64,000 nucleotides of DNA from Nocardioides sp. (GCA_037045645.1 JBAOIH010000011.1:225786-289785), one strand, 5' to 3'; numbered from the stretch's first letter, positions 8,136 through 17,756 are shown. Made by a program: numbers and translations. Notes: generated by a model not told the origin, from the sequence alone.

Positions 8136-9635
8136 TCACTCGGTCGCAGCCCGCAGGGTGGCCGCCACGACCGCGCGAGTCTCGGCTGGGTCGATCACGT
8201 CGTCGATCTCGAAGAGCCTGGCGGCGTTGAGCGCGCTGGCCTGCTTGCGGTAGTCGGCGGTCAGGGTCGCCACCGTGGCCTCGCGCTCGTCTTCGTCCAT
8301 CGCGGCAAGTTCCTTGGCCATGGCCAGGCGTACGGCTCCCTCCAGGCCCATCGGACCCAGATGCGCATCCGGCCAGGCGACGGTGAGCAGCGGCCGATGC
8401 GTACTGCCGCCGAGCATCGCCTGCGCGCCCAGACCGTACCCGCGTCGCAAGACCACACCCACCAAGGGGACGGTGAGTCTCGCCCCGACCGTCACGAGCC
8501 GCCCGGCCTGTCGTACCAGGCCCGTCTCCTCGGCCTCCGGGCCGACCATGAAGCCCGGGGTGTCGACGAACGAAACGACCGGGAGGCCCCAGCGCTGGCA
8601 CAGTTCCAGGAAGTCGGCCGCCTTGGTCGAGGCGTCGGTGGTCAGCGCCCCGGCCTCACGAGTCGACTGGTTGGCGATCAGGCCGACCGGCCAGCCCTCG
8701 ACCCGGGCGAACCCGGTGACGAGCTCGGGTGCGAAGTCGTCGCGCAACCACGTCAGGCTGTCTTCGTCGGCGACGGTCTCGAGAACGGGGCGTACGTCGA
8801 AGGCCTCACGGTCGTTGGTCGGCAACATCGTCCGCAGCGCGGTCTGGTCGCGGGACTCGAAGTCGGTCGGGCCGTGGAGGTAGCCGAGGACCTTCTTGGC
8901 GACCGCTACGGCCTCCTCCTCGTCGTCGGCCAGGACGTCGAGGACTCCGTTCTCGGCCTGGGTCTGCGCCGGGCCGATCTCTTCTGGCTGGAAATGCCCG
9001 AGTCCGCCACCCGCGATCATCGCCGGGCCCGCCATGCCGAGGTTGAGTTCGGGCGTACCGATGAGGACGTCGGCACTGCCCGCGATGACGGCGTTGCCGG
9101 CGAAGCAGCGGCCCGAGGCGATCGCGATCTTGGGCGTCTCCAAGGCGCCCCACAACGCGAACGACCCGACATCGAGGGCGCTTGCGATGGGGATGTCTAC
9201 ATCGCCCGGTCGCCCGCCGCCGCCTTCGGCGAAGAACACGACCGGCAGACGCATCTTGGCAGCGGTCTCGAGGAGCCGGTCGGACTTGTGGTGTCCGCGC
9301 ATCCCCTGGGTCCCGGCCATGACCAGGAAGTCGTACGACAGCACCGCGCACGGCACTCCGTCGATCGTGGCCGTGCCGCCGATCAGGCCGTCGGCCGGTG
9401 CGTCGACGACCAGGTCGGCGAGGTCCTTGGTCTTCTCCTGCGCTGGTGTGACGAAGCGGCCGTACTCCACGAACGAACCCGCATCCACGAGGTCGGTGAT
9501 GTTGTCGCGAGCCGTGCGCCTGCCCTTGGCGTGCCAGCGGGCGACCTTGTCCTCGCGGGCGGCGTCGGTGGTCAGGAAGCGGCGAGCGAGGAGTTCTTGC
9601 AGGCCGGTGGCCGGTTCGTCCATCTGGTCAGACAC
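8136..9635 (-). CDS. Acyl-CoA carboxylase beta subunit (carboxyltransferase)
   Basis: A 499-residue carboxyltransferase of the AccD/PccB family. The N-terminal lobe has GSFVEYGRF, FLVMAGTQGMRGHHKSDRLL and FFAEGGGGRPGDVD; the C-terminal lobe has GLIANQSTREAGALTTDAST, PVVSFVDTPGFMVG and RRGYGLGAQAM. These glycine-rich loops form the two oxyanion holes of the crotonase fold. The enzyme moves CO2 from carboxybiotin to an acyl-CoA. No biotin carboxylase gene is adjacent, so the partner must lie elsewhere. The start overlaps the end of the upstream yccF gene by 8 bp, so the two form an operon. Confidence 0.88.
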   Translation of the reverse strand: MSDQMDEPATGLQELLARRFLTTDAAREDKVARWHAKGRRTARDNITDLVDAGSFVEYGRFVTPAQEKTKDLADLVVDAPADGLIGGTATIDGVPCAVLSYDFLVMAGTQGMRGHHKSDRLLETAAKMRLPVVFFAEGGGGRPGDVDIPIASALDVGSFALWGALETPKIAIASGRCFAGNAVIAGSADVLIGTPELNLGMAGPAMIAGGGLGHFQPEEIGPAQTQAENGVLDVLADDEEEAVAVAKKVLGYLHGPTDFESRDQTALRTMLPTNDREAFDVRPVLETVADEDSLTWLRDDFAPELVTGFARVEGWPVGLIANQSTREAGALTTDASTKAADFLELCQRWGLPVVSFVDTPGFMVGPEAEETGLVRQAGRLVTVGARLTVPLVGVVLRRGYGLGAQAMLGGSTHRPLLTVAWPDAHLGPMGLEGAVRLAMAKELAAMDEDEREATVATLTADYRKQASALNAARLFEIDDVIDPAETRAVVAATLRAATE

Positions 9636-10032
9636 GAACGCCGTACGCCGCGCGCGGGTCGTCGACGCTGACGATGTCCTTGCCCAGCGGGAAGCAACTG
9701 ACCGGGATCAGCTTGACGTTGGCGATCGCGAGCGGGATGCCGATGATCGTGACCGCCTGCGCGATGGCGGTGGTGATGTGCGCGAGGGCCAGCCACACCC
9801 CGGCGACCACGAACCAGATCACGTTGCCGATCCCCGAACCTGCTCCCGCGCCGGGCTTGGCGACGACCGTACGGCCGAATGGCCACAGCGCGAAGGAAGC
9901 CATCCGGAAGCTCGCGATGCCGAAGGGGATCGTGATGATGAAGATGCAGGCGATGATCCCGAAGACGACATAGCCCAGCGCGAGCCAGAGCCCGCCGAAG
10001 ACGAGCCAGATCAGGTTGAGGAGGAGGCGCAC
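9628..10032 (-). CDS. YccF-domain inner membrane protein
   Basis: A 134-residue membrane protein starting at GTG 10032 (MRLLLNLIWLVFGGLWLALG). It has two YccF repeats: the first with FGIIACIFIITIPFGIASFR, the second with VIWFVVAGVWLALAHITTAI and ITIIGIPLAIANVKLIP-like sequence. About four membrane spans are predicted by eye. YccF proteins are widespread and of unknown function. The reading frame overlaps the carboxylase start by 8 bp. A second, truncated copy of the same 5' end is found at 29985-30038 beside the genomic island. Confidence 0.85.
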   Translation of the reverse strand: MRLLLNLIWLVFGGLWLALGYVVFGIIACIFIITIPFGIASFRMASFALWPFGRTVVAKPGAGAGSGIGNVIWFVVAGVWLALAHITTAIAQAVTIIGIPLAIANVKLIPVSCFPLGKDIVSVDDPRAAYGVRV

Positions 10033-10061
10033 GTGGCCAGCGTACGGCGCTCTTGCGAAGG

Positions 10062-10850
10062 TCAGTCCTGACCCAGGCGCTTGGACATCTGCTTCTGTAC
10101 GAAGAGGAACGCCGGACGTGGTGCGATCTTGGTGGCCAGACTCATCAGCTTGGAGTCGACGCCGACATAGATGTGCAGCTTGTTCTTCTCGATCCCGGCG
10201 ATCATCTGTGCCGCGGCCTTGGCCGGGGAGAGCATCGGCACGTTGACCTGCGCCTCGGCGGCCGGGTCCTCGACGCCGCTGTTGCGGGTGATCTCGGTCT
10301 TGACCGCGCCCGGGAAGATCACCGACACCTGCACAGGGGTGTCGACGAGTTCGGTGAAGAGGCCCTCGCTGAGCAGGCGTACGGCAGCCTTGCTCGCGCC
10401 ATAGATCGTCTGGCCGGGGAACGGGAAGAAGCCGCCCATGCTCGACACGTTGACCAGGTGGGCCTCTTGCCTTGCGACGAGGTGCGGCAAGAACGCCCGA
10501 CACATCGACAGCGTCCCGTAAAGGTTGACGTTGAGCACCCGGTCGACCGTGGCGTCGTCGAGGTCGATCACGTTGTCGAAGGGCTGAATGATGCCCGCGT
10601 TGTTGATCACGCCGTCGACGTGGCCGTGGGCGTCAAGGACCGCCTGCGGGAGCGCGTTGACCGCGTCCTTGTCGGTGATGTCGACGACGTGGGTGGAGAT
10701 GCTCGCACGCCCCGCGAAGCGCGCCAGACCTTCGTCGCTGCGGTCGACGGCGGCCACCCGGCCACCCTTGGCGAGAAGCTGCTCGGTGAGTTCGCGGCCC
10801 ATGCCGCTGCCGGCTCCCGTGACGACCCAGACCTTATTGGCGATGCGCAT
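10062..10850 (-). CDS. Short-chain dehydrogenase/reductase
   Basis: A 262-residue classical SDR. The nucleotide-binding loop is VVTGAGSGMGREL (residues 9-21), NNAG follows at about 87-90, and the active-site Ser and YxxxK are in VNVSSMGGFFPFPGQTIYGASKAA. The cofactor loop has AVDRS, with Asp after the second strand, so NAD is the more likely cofactor. The C-terminal part (FVQKQMSKRLGQD) is typical of membrane-associated SDRs acting on hydrophobic alcohols, but the substrate is unknown. It stands 25 bp from the HNH gene and 29 bp from yccF, all on the minus strand. Confidence 0.87.
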   Translation of the reverse strand: MRIANKVWVVTGAGSGMGRELTEQLLAKGGRVAAVDRSDEGLARFAGRASISTHVVDITDKDAVNALPQAVLDAHGHVDGVINNAGIIQPFDNVIDLDDATVDRVLNVNLYGTLSMCRAFLPHLVARQEAHLVNVSSMGGFFPFPGQTIYGASKAAVRLLSEGLFTELVDTPVQVSVIFPGAVKTEITRNSGVEDPAAEAQVNVPMLSPAKAAAQMIAGIEKNKLHIYVGVDSKLMSLATKIAPRPAFLFVQKQMSKRLGQD

Positions 10851-10875
10851 AGGCCGAGCGTAGTGCGGGCCTGCG

Positions 10876-12054
10876 TCAAGCCCCGAGGACGTAGTCGATC
10901 TCGATCCGGGGCAGTCGTCGTTCGTGGATCCGAATCAACGCCCGTGGTCGGGTTGCGTACGAGTGCCCGGTCGGCGTGGTGGACGCGATCGCACCGCCCG
11001 GCGCCGCTCTGGCAGACCAGCCGTGAGCCTGCTTGGCGTAGTTGCAGGCTTCACAGAGCCCTTGACCGTTGCTGGCGGTCGTCTCGCCGCCGGTGTGCGC
11101 CTCGTGGGCGTGGTCGGTGTGCCGGATCGGTGCATCGCACCAAGGCGTCCGGCAAGTCTGATCGCGCAGCCGGATGAAGCGGCGCAGGCCACCACGGAAC
11201 ACGCGGGACCTGGCATCCATCGACACCAGCTCACCGGTCTCGGGGTGGGTGTAGAGCCTGCGGATCCAGACCTTGTCGCCGCCATCGAGGGTGCGTGCCA
11301 CGATCTCGCGCGCCAACTCGGCAGGGATCGGGCCGTAGCCGTCGAGGTGGGCAGCGTCGTCGGCGCCGTCGAAGAGGGCGCTGTCGGTCATCACGAGTCC
11401 GACGGAGATCGCGGTCGACGACTTCGAGCCGGTCAGGGCTTCCACCAGCGCATCGGCCATCACCTGCCCGCGCCCGCCGGGGTCACCGTTTGCGCTGTGA
11501 GTGTCGGCTGTGCGGCGCGCACTTCGCCGCGACCTCTCGCGCTCCCACGCTTCCAGCTTGTCGGCATCGCTAGCAACCAGGCGGTCGATCTCGCGACGCA
11601 GCTCAAGGTCGACGCAGGCCGTCTCACGCGCGATGACGGTGGCGGTCCATTCGGTGATCCGACCAGCCCGCCACGCGGCCCAGGTGTGCGGGAGTTCGTC
11701 GACGACCACCTTGGCGAGACCCAGGTGTCGCTCACCTCGATGGGGCGACTCGCGACGGGCGTACGCGAACTGGGCGGCGATCCCACGGCCGCGTCGCGCC
11801 GCCGGCACTCCCCGGAGAGCAGCAGCGTCACGCTGGGAGGCGTCGAACTCCGCGGACAGCTGCGCTTGCGCGGCGGTCGCAACGCACACGAGTTGCTCCA
11901 GAGCCCTGATCGCAGCGATCCGCGCGGCGTCATCGAGACCGGTCGGGTCGCTGAGGGCGGCGCTGAGGCCGACCGTCACGCGCTGCACGCTCGACTCGGA
12001 CAGCACGTGGTCAGCAAGGCTCTGACCTGCGTCTTCTCCCGGATTTTCGAACAT
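10876..12054 (-). CDS. 13E12/DUF222 HNH endonuclease-like protein, SOS-type promoter
   Basis: A 392-residue protein of the 13E12 repeat family: an N-terminal DUF222 helical domain (about 25-300) and a C-terminal HNH domain with RDQTCRTPWCDAPIRHTDHA, then NGQGLCEACNYAKQAHGW. The HNH cysteines and the central H-x2-H are all present, so the nuclease site looks intact. The ATG at 12054 lies inside the palindrome cgaacatgcgttca (12048-12061), a good match to the actinobacterial LexA box. In mycobacteria several 13E12 genes are LexA regulated, so DNA-damage induction is likely here. These genes are often multi-copy and mobile, and their cellular role is not known. Confidence 0.88.
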   Translation of the reverse strand: MFENPGEDAGQSLADHVLSESSVQRVTVGLSAALSDPTGLDDAARIAAIRALEQLVCVATAAQAQLSAEFDASQRDAAALRGVPAARRGRGIAAQFAYARRESPHRGERHLGLAKVVVDELPHTWAAWRAGRITEWTATVIARETACVDLELRREIDRLVASDADKLEAWERERSRRSARRTADTHSANGDPGGRGQVMADALVEALTGSKSSTAISVGLVMTDSALFDGADDAAHLDGYGPIPAELAREIVARTLDGGDKVWIRRLYTHPETGELVSMDARSRVFRGGLRRFIRLRDQTCRTPWCDAPIRHTDHAHEAHTGGETTASNGQGLCEACNYAKQAHGWSARAAPGGAIASTTPTGHSYATRPRALIRIHERRLPRIEIDYVLGA

Positions 12055-12061
12055 GCGTTCA
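12048..12061. promoter_or_regulatory. LexA/SOS box over the HNH start codon
   Basis: The site reads cgaacatgcgttca, flanked by tt and ct. This fits CGAAC-N4-GTTC of the Gram-positive and mycobacterial LexA operator (TCGAAC-N4-GTTCGA) with one mismatch in the outer base. It covers the start codon of the DUF222/HNH gene, so a bound repressor would block a leaderless or short-leader transcript. Confidence 0.7.
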
Positions 12062-12123
12062 CTCTAGACTGGAGCGCCGACATTCCCGGTTGACGCGGTG
12101 ATGGAGCCGCCACGCCCACCGCG

Positions 12124-13938
12124 TTAGGACGCCACTCCGGTCTGCACCCGCCACAGCCCCGAGTAGACACCGTCGTTCGCCAACAGTTCGTCATGCGTAC
12201 CCGCCTCGACGACCCGGCCCGCGTCCAGCACCCAGATGCGGTGGGCATGCCGGACGGTGGAGAGGCGGTGCGCCACGACCAGTGCCGTGCACTCGGAGGT
12301 GAGGTGGCGCAGGGACTCCTGGATCGCGGCCTCGGTGTCGTTGTCGACGGCGCTGGTGGCTTCGTCGAGGACGAGCACAGCGGGATCGCGCAGCAGGGCC
12401 CGGGCCAAGGCGATGCGTTGCCGCTGGCCACCTGACAGGTTCACGCCGCGCTCGCCGAGCATGGTGTCGAAGCCGTCGGGCAGCGCCTCGATGAAGTCGA
12501 CGGCGGCAGCCCCGACGGCGGCCTCACGGATCTGGTCGCGGGTGGCGTCCGGTCGACCGTAAGCGATGTTGTCGGCGATCGTGCCGGAGAAGACGAAGAC
12601 GTCCTGGGCGACATACCCGACCGAGCCTCGCAGCGATTCCCAGTCGAGTTCGCGGATGTCGGTGCCGTCGAGCAGGACCTGGCCCTCGCGCGGGTCGTCG
12701 AAGCGCAACACCAGCCGCAGCAGCGACGACTTGCCGGCACCGGTGGCGCCGACGATGGCGTGCGTCTCGCCGGCGGGGATGACCATATCGACGTCGCTGA
12801 TCACGTCGGGGCCGTCGGCATAACCGGCACGTACGCCGCGCAACTCGACGCGACCTCGTACGGGCATCGAGAGTGCGGTGGTGCCGGGGAAGACGTGCAC
12901 CGGCTCGTCGAGCAGCCGCAGAATGCGGGTCGCCGACGCGCGGCCACGTTGATAGAGATCGAGCACCTGCGCCACGTCGGTCAGCGGCCACAGCAGCCGT
13001 TGGGTCATGAAGACCAGCACGGAATACAACCCCACCTCCAGGTCGCCGCGCAGGGTCGCCCAGCCGCCGATCAGCAGCGTGCAGGTGAAGCCGGCGAGGA
13101 TCGCCATCCGTACGAGGGGCACGAAGGCCGCGCTGGAACGGATCGCGTCGAGGTTGGCCTGGCGATAGGCAGAGGACAGCGCGGCCACCCGGTCGCGTTC
13201 GCGCGCCTCTGCGGTGAATGCCTTGATGGTGGCGATGCCGGCAAGATTGGCGCTGAGGGTGCCGGACAGGTCGGCCACGGTCGTACGCACGCGCGCGTAG
13301 AGCGGCTCGAGGCGCTTCTGGAAGACCAACGAACCGACGACGATGACGGGGATCGGCAAGAAGGCGTAGAGGAAGAGTTCCCCACTCGCCGCGGCGAAGA
13401 CGGCACCGACCAGGACGATGTTGAGCGCGGTCTGCAGGATCGAGGCGGCGCCGATGTCGAGGAACCGTTCGAGCTGGTTCACGTCGTCGTTGAGGGTCGC
13501 CAGGGTCGTGCCCGTCGCGCGGGACTCGTGCCAGGACATGTCCAGGCGCTGCGCGTGGTCGTACGCCTCGACGCGCAGCTCGTGCTCCACGCCCTGGGCC
13601 AAGCCGCGCCACAACACGTCGGCCACGTATTCGGAAGCCGACTCGATGATCCAGACCACGACGTTGATCACCGCGATCCAGCCCAGCTGGGCAAACCGTG
13701 AGTCGACCCCAAGCAGGTCGCCGACGAAGGAGTCGTCGCCGCGCACCACCACGTCGACCGCGGCACCGATCAGCAACTCGGGCATCACGTCAGCGACCTT
13801 GTTGATCGTCGACATCAGCACGGCGGCCAGGAATCGACCGCGGAACTGGCGATGGCGGCGCCACAGTGCGCGCAGCGGCTGGTCGGGATCAACGGGACGG
13901 GACAACACAACTCCTACGGCGGGCACTCGGCCCGGCAA
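12124..13938 (-). CDS. ABC exporter, fused permease/ATPase
   Basis: A 604-residue half-transporter of the ABCB/MsbA type. The N-terminal permease (about 30-330) has six spans; the ATPase (about 365-604) has Walker A GATGAGKSSLLRL, Q-loop YVAQDVFVFSGTIADN, signature LSGGQRQRIALARALL, Walker B VLVLDEATSAVD and the H-loop VAHRLSTVRHA. All catalytic residues are intact. It would work as a dimer to export a lipid, peptide or drug; no neighbour identifies the cargo. The start is uncertain: GTG-like starts a few codons inside (before LSRPVDPDQ) would also fit. Confidence 0.87.
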   Translation of the reverse strand: MPGRVPAVGVVLSRPVDPDQPLRALWRRHRQFRGRFLAAVLMSTINKVADVMPELLIGAAVDVVVRGDDSFVGDLLGVDSRFAQLGWIAVINVVVWIIESASEYVADVLWRGLAQGVEHELRVEAYDHAQRLDMSWHESRATGTTLATLNDDVNQLERFLDIGAASILQTALNIVLVGAVFAAASGELFLYAFLPIPVIVVGSLVFQKRLEPLYARVRTTVADLSGTLSANLAGIATIKAFTAEARERDRVAALSSAYRQANLDAIRSSAAFVPLVRMAILAGFTCTLLIGGWATLRGDLEVGLYSVLVFMTQRLLWPLTDVAQVLDLYQRGRASATRILRLLDEPVHVFPGTTALSMPVRGRVELRGVRAGYADGPDVISDVDMVIPAGETHAIVGATGAGKSSLLRLVLRFDDPREGQVLLDGTDIRELDWESLRGSVGYVAQDVFVFSGTIADNIAYGRPDATRDQIREAAVGAAAVDFIEALPDGFDTMLGERGVNLSGGQRQRIALARALLRDPAVLVLDEATSAVDNDTEAAIQESLRHLTSECTALVVAHRLSTVRHAHRIWVLDAGRVVEAGTHDELLANDGVYSGLWRVQTGVAS

Positions 13939-13994
13939 GGCTACGAGGTGGAGCGGGGCCCGGGCGCTGGGAGCAGTTCCGTAGTGTCCAGATC

Positions 13995-15741
13995 ATGAAG
14001 CTTCCCAGGACTAGACGACCTCCTGCGCCGCATCCCGCTGAGCAACAAGATCCCCGGCATCGCGGGCGAGAAAGTGCTGCTCGAGCTCGATCTTGGTCGC
14101 GGCATCTCCGAGACGTCGCCGACGAATCCGCTGGAGGCGCTGCGCGCCCTGCGTACGCCTCAATTGCGCACGCTCGTCTCGCATCTGCGCAAGGCGGAGA
14201 CCGACGACTCGGTCGTCGGCCTGATCGGGATCCTGCACGGTGGTGGCCTCACGCTCTCGCAGGCGGACGAACTGCGGGCTGCCGTACGCTCCTTCCGCGC
14301 GAGCGGCAAGCCGGCGTACGCCTTCAGTCCTGCATTCGGCGAGCTCGGCGAGGGCAACGTCGGCTATCACCTCGCGACGGCGTTCGAGCAGATCTGGCTG
14401 CAACCGGCGTCGTCTCTCGGCCTCGTGGGGTTCACCGCGTCCGGCACGTTCTTCAAGGGCACGCTCGACAAACTCGGATTGGAGCCGCAGTTCGGCCAGC
14501 GCCACGAATACAAGAGCGCTGCCGACACGTTCATGCGTACGAGCTTCACCGAAGCCAACCGGGAGATGACCACGCGCCTGGTCGAGTCGATCACCGAGCA
14601 GGTGGTGGCGGCGGTGGCTGCGGACCGGTCGTTGTCCTCGGAAGACGTACGAGACGCGATGTCGCAGGCACCGCTGACGCCCGAGGAGGCGTTGGATCGC
14701 AACCTGATCGACCACATCGGGCACCGCGACGAGGCGTACGAAGCGCTGCGTTCTCGCATCGGCGTCGCCGAGCCGACGTTGCGTTATGTGGAGCGGCAGG
14801 GAGTGAGCCGGTTCGGTGGCATCCTGGAGCAGCTGCCCAAGCCGGGATCGTCACCTCGGGTGGCGATCATCGAGGCGGTCGGGCCGATCTCGGTCGGCCA
14901 CGCGTCGCCCGGGCCGGGCGGGCACAGCATCGGGTCGGACTCCCTCGGCGCTGCCTTGCGGGCGGCGGCCAAGGACAAGGACGTCAAGGCCGTCGTACTC
15001 CGCATCGACAGCCCCGGCGGCTCGGCAGTCGCCTCCGACGCGATCCGTCGCGACATCTTGCAACTGCGCGCGGCGGGCAAGCCGGTGGTCGCGTCGATGG
15101 CCTCGGTCGCGGCGTCGGGTGGCTATTACATCGCGATGCCGTGCGACCACATCGTTGCGTCTGCGGGCACCTTGACCGGGTCGATCGGGGTGCTGGCGGG
15201 CAAGTTCGTCGTACGAGAAGCGCTGGACAAGCTGGGCATCGGACACGAGCTGATCGCGGGATCGCCGCGGGCCGCGATGCTGTCCGGGGTGGCGCCGTTC
15301 TCGAAGGACGAGTGGGCCGTTCTGGACGCCTGGTTGGACCGGATCTATGACGACTTCACCACCAAGGCGGCGTCCGATCGGAGCATGCCGGTCGACGATC
15401 TGCGTGCTGTCGCGCGGGGGCGGGTCTGGACTGGCGCGGACGCTCTCTCCCATGGGCTGGTCGATCAGCTCGGAGGGATGGGGGATGCGCTCGACAAGGC
15501 GTGCTCGCTGATCGGGGCTTCGCGGACGGACGTACAGGCCGTGCCCTATCCCAAGCCGCATCCGCTCGCGGCGTTCTCGCCGCCGGAGAGTTCGGAGTCG
15601 GTGGGCGTGTCGGCTCTCTCGGTCGAGGGGCCGATGCTCTGGCAGACGCTGATGACTGGTCTGACCCAACTGACAGGTTGGCGGCCGGCAGGTGTGCTGA
15701 GCCTGCCCCCGCTGCGACTGCCCGGCGTACTGCCGCGCTGA
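13995..15741 (+). CDS. sppA: Signal peptide peptidase SppA (S49), one-base frameshift near the start
   Basis: A double-domain S49 peptidase of 581 residues if corrected. The catalytic Lys is in RHEYKSAADTF and the Ser nucleophile in ASMASVAASGGYYIAM; GGSAVASDAI and TGSIGVLAGKFVV also fit the family. It cleaves remnant signal peptides in the membrane. The ATG at 13995 reads M-K-L-P and then loses frame; removing one A at 14007 gives MKLPGLDDLLRRIPLSNK, joined to the long downstream frame that reaches 15741. Without that correction translation would have to begin near 14071 (GTG-CTG-CTC). The gene length 1747 is one more than a multiple of three, as expected for a single inserted base. No N-terminal membrane helix is present. 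Confidence 0.85.
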
Positions 15742-15749
15742 CTCGAGGT

Positions 15750-16220
15750 TCAGCAGTTGCCCGAGCGCGACTTCACCGTGGCGAACCTGACGTCGGGTGC
15801 CTGTGAACTCATCGGCTCCAACATCACGTCAAAACAGACCGCTTCGTCGGAGCCAGTGGCGAGCTCGATGGTGTAGGAAACGTTCGCCCCGTCCGTGGTC
15901 AGCTCGGACACTTCGGCGTCGAGATCTCCCTCGACTTCGTCAGCCATGAGTTGCACCAGCCGGTCGCTGGTGACCGGGCCGTAGTTGCCGCTGGCCTGTC
16001 GCGCGGCCTTGCTGGCCGCAGCGTCGAGTTCATCTTGCCCACCGGTCGAGCCGAGGCTCAAGGTGACCGCGAAGAGCGCCATCGCCAGGCCCGGCACCAG
16101 CATGATCGCCAGGGTCGACTTCCGTGCGTCCTCGGGGACGCCCAAACGTACGATCACGGGCCAGGCCAAGCACAACGCGAGCACCCACGGCACCCAGATC
16201 GGCAGAGTCATGGCCTGCAT
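15750..16220 (-). CDS. Small membrane-anchored protein of unknown function
   Basis: About 156 residues. After MQAMTLPIWVPWVLALCLAW and a second span at STLAIMLVPGLAMALFAVTL, the rest is an acidic extracytoplasmic domain (DELDAAASKAARQASGNYGP, then SDRLVQLMADEVEGDLDAEV) ending in a cysteine (KSRSGNC) that could pair with the Cys in EAVCFDVML. That suggests a two-helix anchor with a disulfide-closed outer domain. I chose ATG 16220 after AAGGG; 16211 is also possible. It is divergent from the 473-residue WXG-like gene at 16302 and may share its promoter region. I do not recognise the family. Confidence 0.6.
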   Translation of the reverse strand: MQAMTLPIWVPWVLALCLAWPVIVRLGVPEDARKSTLAIMLVPGLAMALFAVTLSLGSTGGQDELDAAASKAARQASGNYGPVTSDRLVQLMADEVEGDLDAEVSELTTDGANVSYTIELATGSDEAVCFDVMLEPMSSQAPDVRFATVKSRSGNC

Positions 16221-16301
16221 TTTCCCTTCGCGCTGCTGTGCCAAACAGGTGTTTGTTCATGCTTCGGGTCGGGTATCGCCCGATCAACTTAGACGTGGGG
16301 A

Positions 16302-17723
16302 ATGAGGCGTGAAGTGAGCGACTACTCGGGAGCCAGCTCGATGATCGGCAAGATCAAACGTGCGGCGATCGACTGCTATATGACCGACGAGTCCAACTAC
16401 TACGAGATCGACGGCGACCGTTATCGATACCGGGGCTCCGCCAGGGGCTCCACACAGTATTGCTCGCGTCCGGGTTCGGACGGCGAGGGTGGTGGAGACG
16501 CCTCGATCAGTGGACTGCCCGACTTCCTGGTCAACCACTTGGACGCACAGTGGCGTGCGGCTTTCGACTCGATCCGCGGTCAGGTCGACGACATCTTCAA
16601 AGATCTCAAGGGCGTCCCGACCGGAACCAGTCTCTATTTCGAGGAGACCCGTGCGATGTCGGCAGCCGAGATGTTGACACCACGCGGTGCGACGACCGCG
16701 CTCACGCCCGGCGGCGGCTCTGCTCTCTCCCTCAACAACCCGCAACTCTCGCAGCGGGTCAACGCCGTCCACGGCTATTGCTATCGCCTTTCGTCACAAA
16801 CCATCGACGCGTTTCGACAGAGGTACGCCGACCGCCTCGGCGCCATCCTCGACGGTCAGGCCGCGCTCGCGGCAACCTTGGGCATGGCGGCGGCTGGACA
16901 GGTCGCGGTCTTCCAGAAGCTTCGCGAAGACATCGCGAAGTTCGCCGACGAAGCCCTGTATTCACTCGAGACTCTCGCCGGCGAGAATCAGACCAGCACA
17001 GGCACGGGCGCGCCGTTCGCAGTCGGAGGAGCCCTCCTCAGCATCGCCAGCTTGTCGACCGGCCCTGGCGCCGCCGCGCTCGCCACAGCTGGAGCGATCT
17101 CGGGTCTGATCTCAGATCTTTGGCCGGATCCACCTGCGAAGAAGACTGTGACGTTCGGCGGAGGCAATGTCGACGCGGTTCTCCAGTCGATGTCCGACGG
17201 AAAGACCAAGATTCTGGAGACTCCCCTCGATGACGAGACTGCGATCGAGACGGCGCTGAAGAACGCACACGAGGCGGTGCGTTCCATGCCGGGAGCCTTC
17301 GACATCGCCCGCCCGAACTACCCAGGGGGCGGCGGCACTAACGAGACCGTGGGAGGCCCTGGGACGATCCAGCAAAACCACGATGACATGCAGCGCCTTG
17401 CCGCCACCTGTGAACTGGTGTCGGAGGTCGTCCATGAGGCGAAGAGTTATGTGTCGAATGCTGATCAGGGCAGCGGCGAGTGGAACCGGCCGGCTGGCAT
17501 TGGGCTCGGCACCACCGGGCCGTACAGCGCCTTCAACGATCTGGCTGCCGACGTCGTCGTGCTGACCAGGAACACCGCCGAGGAGTTGGGGGAAGCCGCG
17601 ACAAAGTTGATCAAGGCGTCCTTGAACTTCCAAGCCACCGACGGCGAGATCGCCAGCACCTTGGGCAGAGAAGCCTCCGAGCTGCGCCAGGCTGAAGAGG
17701 ATGGCGACTTGCTGTTCGACTGA
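16302..17723 (+). CDS. Helical WXG/LXG-like protein of unknown function
   Basis: A 473-residue mostly helical protein. Residues about 75-250 read as long amphipathic helices with DAQWRAAFDSIRGQVDDIF (a W-x3-F motif), DAFRQRYADRL and LREDIAKFADEALYSLETL. A hydrophobic Gly/Ala stretch follows (GALLSIASLSTGPGAAALAT, about 250-275). The C-terminal third is again helical (LAADVVVLTRNTAEELGEAA) and ends in acidic GDLLFD. No signal peptide is seen. The layout recalls substrates of type VII (ESX) secretion with WXG-type helices and a Gly/Ala linker, but a clear partner pair and EccC are absent. GTG 16314 is an alternative start. CGTACG, common in neighbouring genes, is missing in it, which suggests a different origin. 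Confidence 0.6.
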   Translation: MRREVSDYSGASSMIGKIKRAAIDCYMTDESNYYEIDGDRYRYRGSARGSTQYCSRPGSDGEGGGDASISGLPDFLVNHLDAQWRAAFDSIRGQVDDIFKDLKGVPTGTSLYFEETRAMSAAEMLTPRGATTALTPGGGSALSLNNPQLSQRVNAVHGYCYRLSSQTIDAFRQRYADRLGAILDGQAALAATLGMAAAGQVAVFQKLREDIAKFADEALYSLETLAGENQTSTGTGAPFAVGGALLSIASLSTGPGAAALATAGAISGLISDLWPDPPAKKTVTFGGGNVDAVLQSMSDGKTKILETPLDDETAIETALKNAHEAVRSMPGAFDIARPNYPGGGGTNETVGGPGTIQQNHDDMQRLAATCELVSEVVHEAKSYVSNADQGSGEWNRPAGIGLGTTGPYSAFNDLAADVVVLTRNTAEELGEAATKLIKASLNFQATDGEIASTLGREASELRQAEEDGDLLFD

Positions 17724-17756
17724 CCCTGAGTCGGTTGATAGGCCAAGCTGTCCCCC

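Noticed and set aside
7917..9671. 584-codon plus-strand frame opposite the carboxylase
   Set aside because: Antisense shadow of an intact carboxyltransferase gene; no motif of its own.
12124..13938. Second half-transporter expected beside the ABC exporter
   Set aside because: Neighbours are the HNH gene and sppA; the exporter has a full permease and ATPase and can act as a homodimer.
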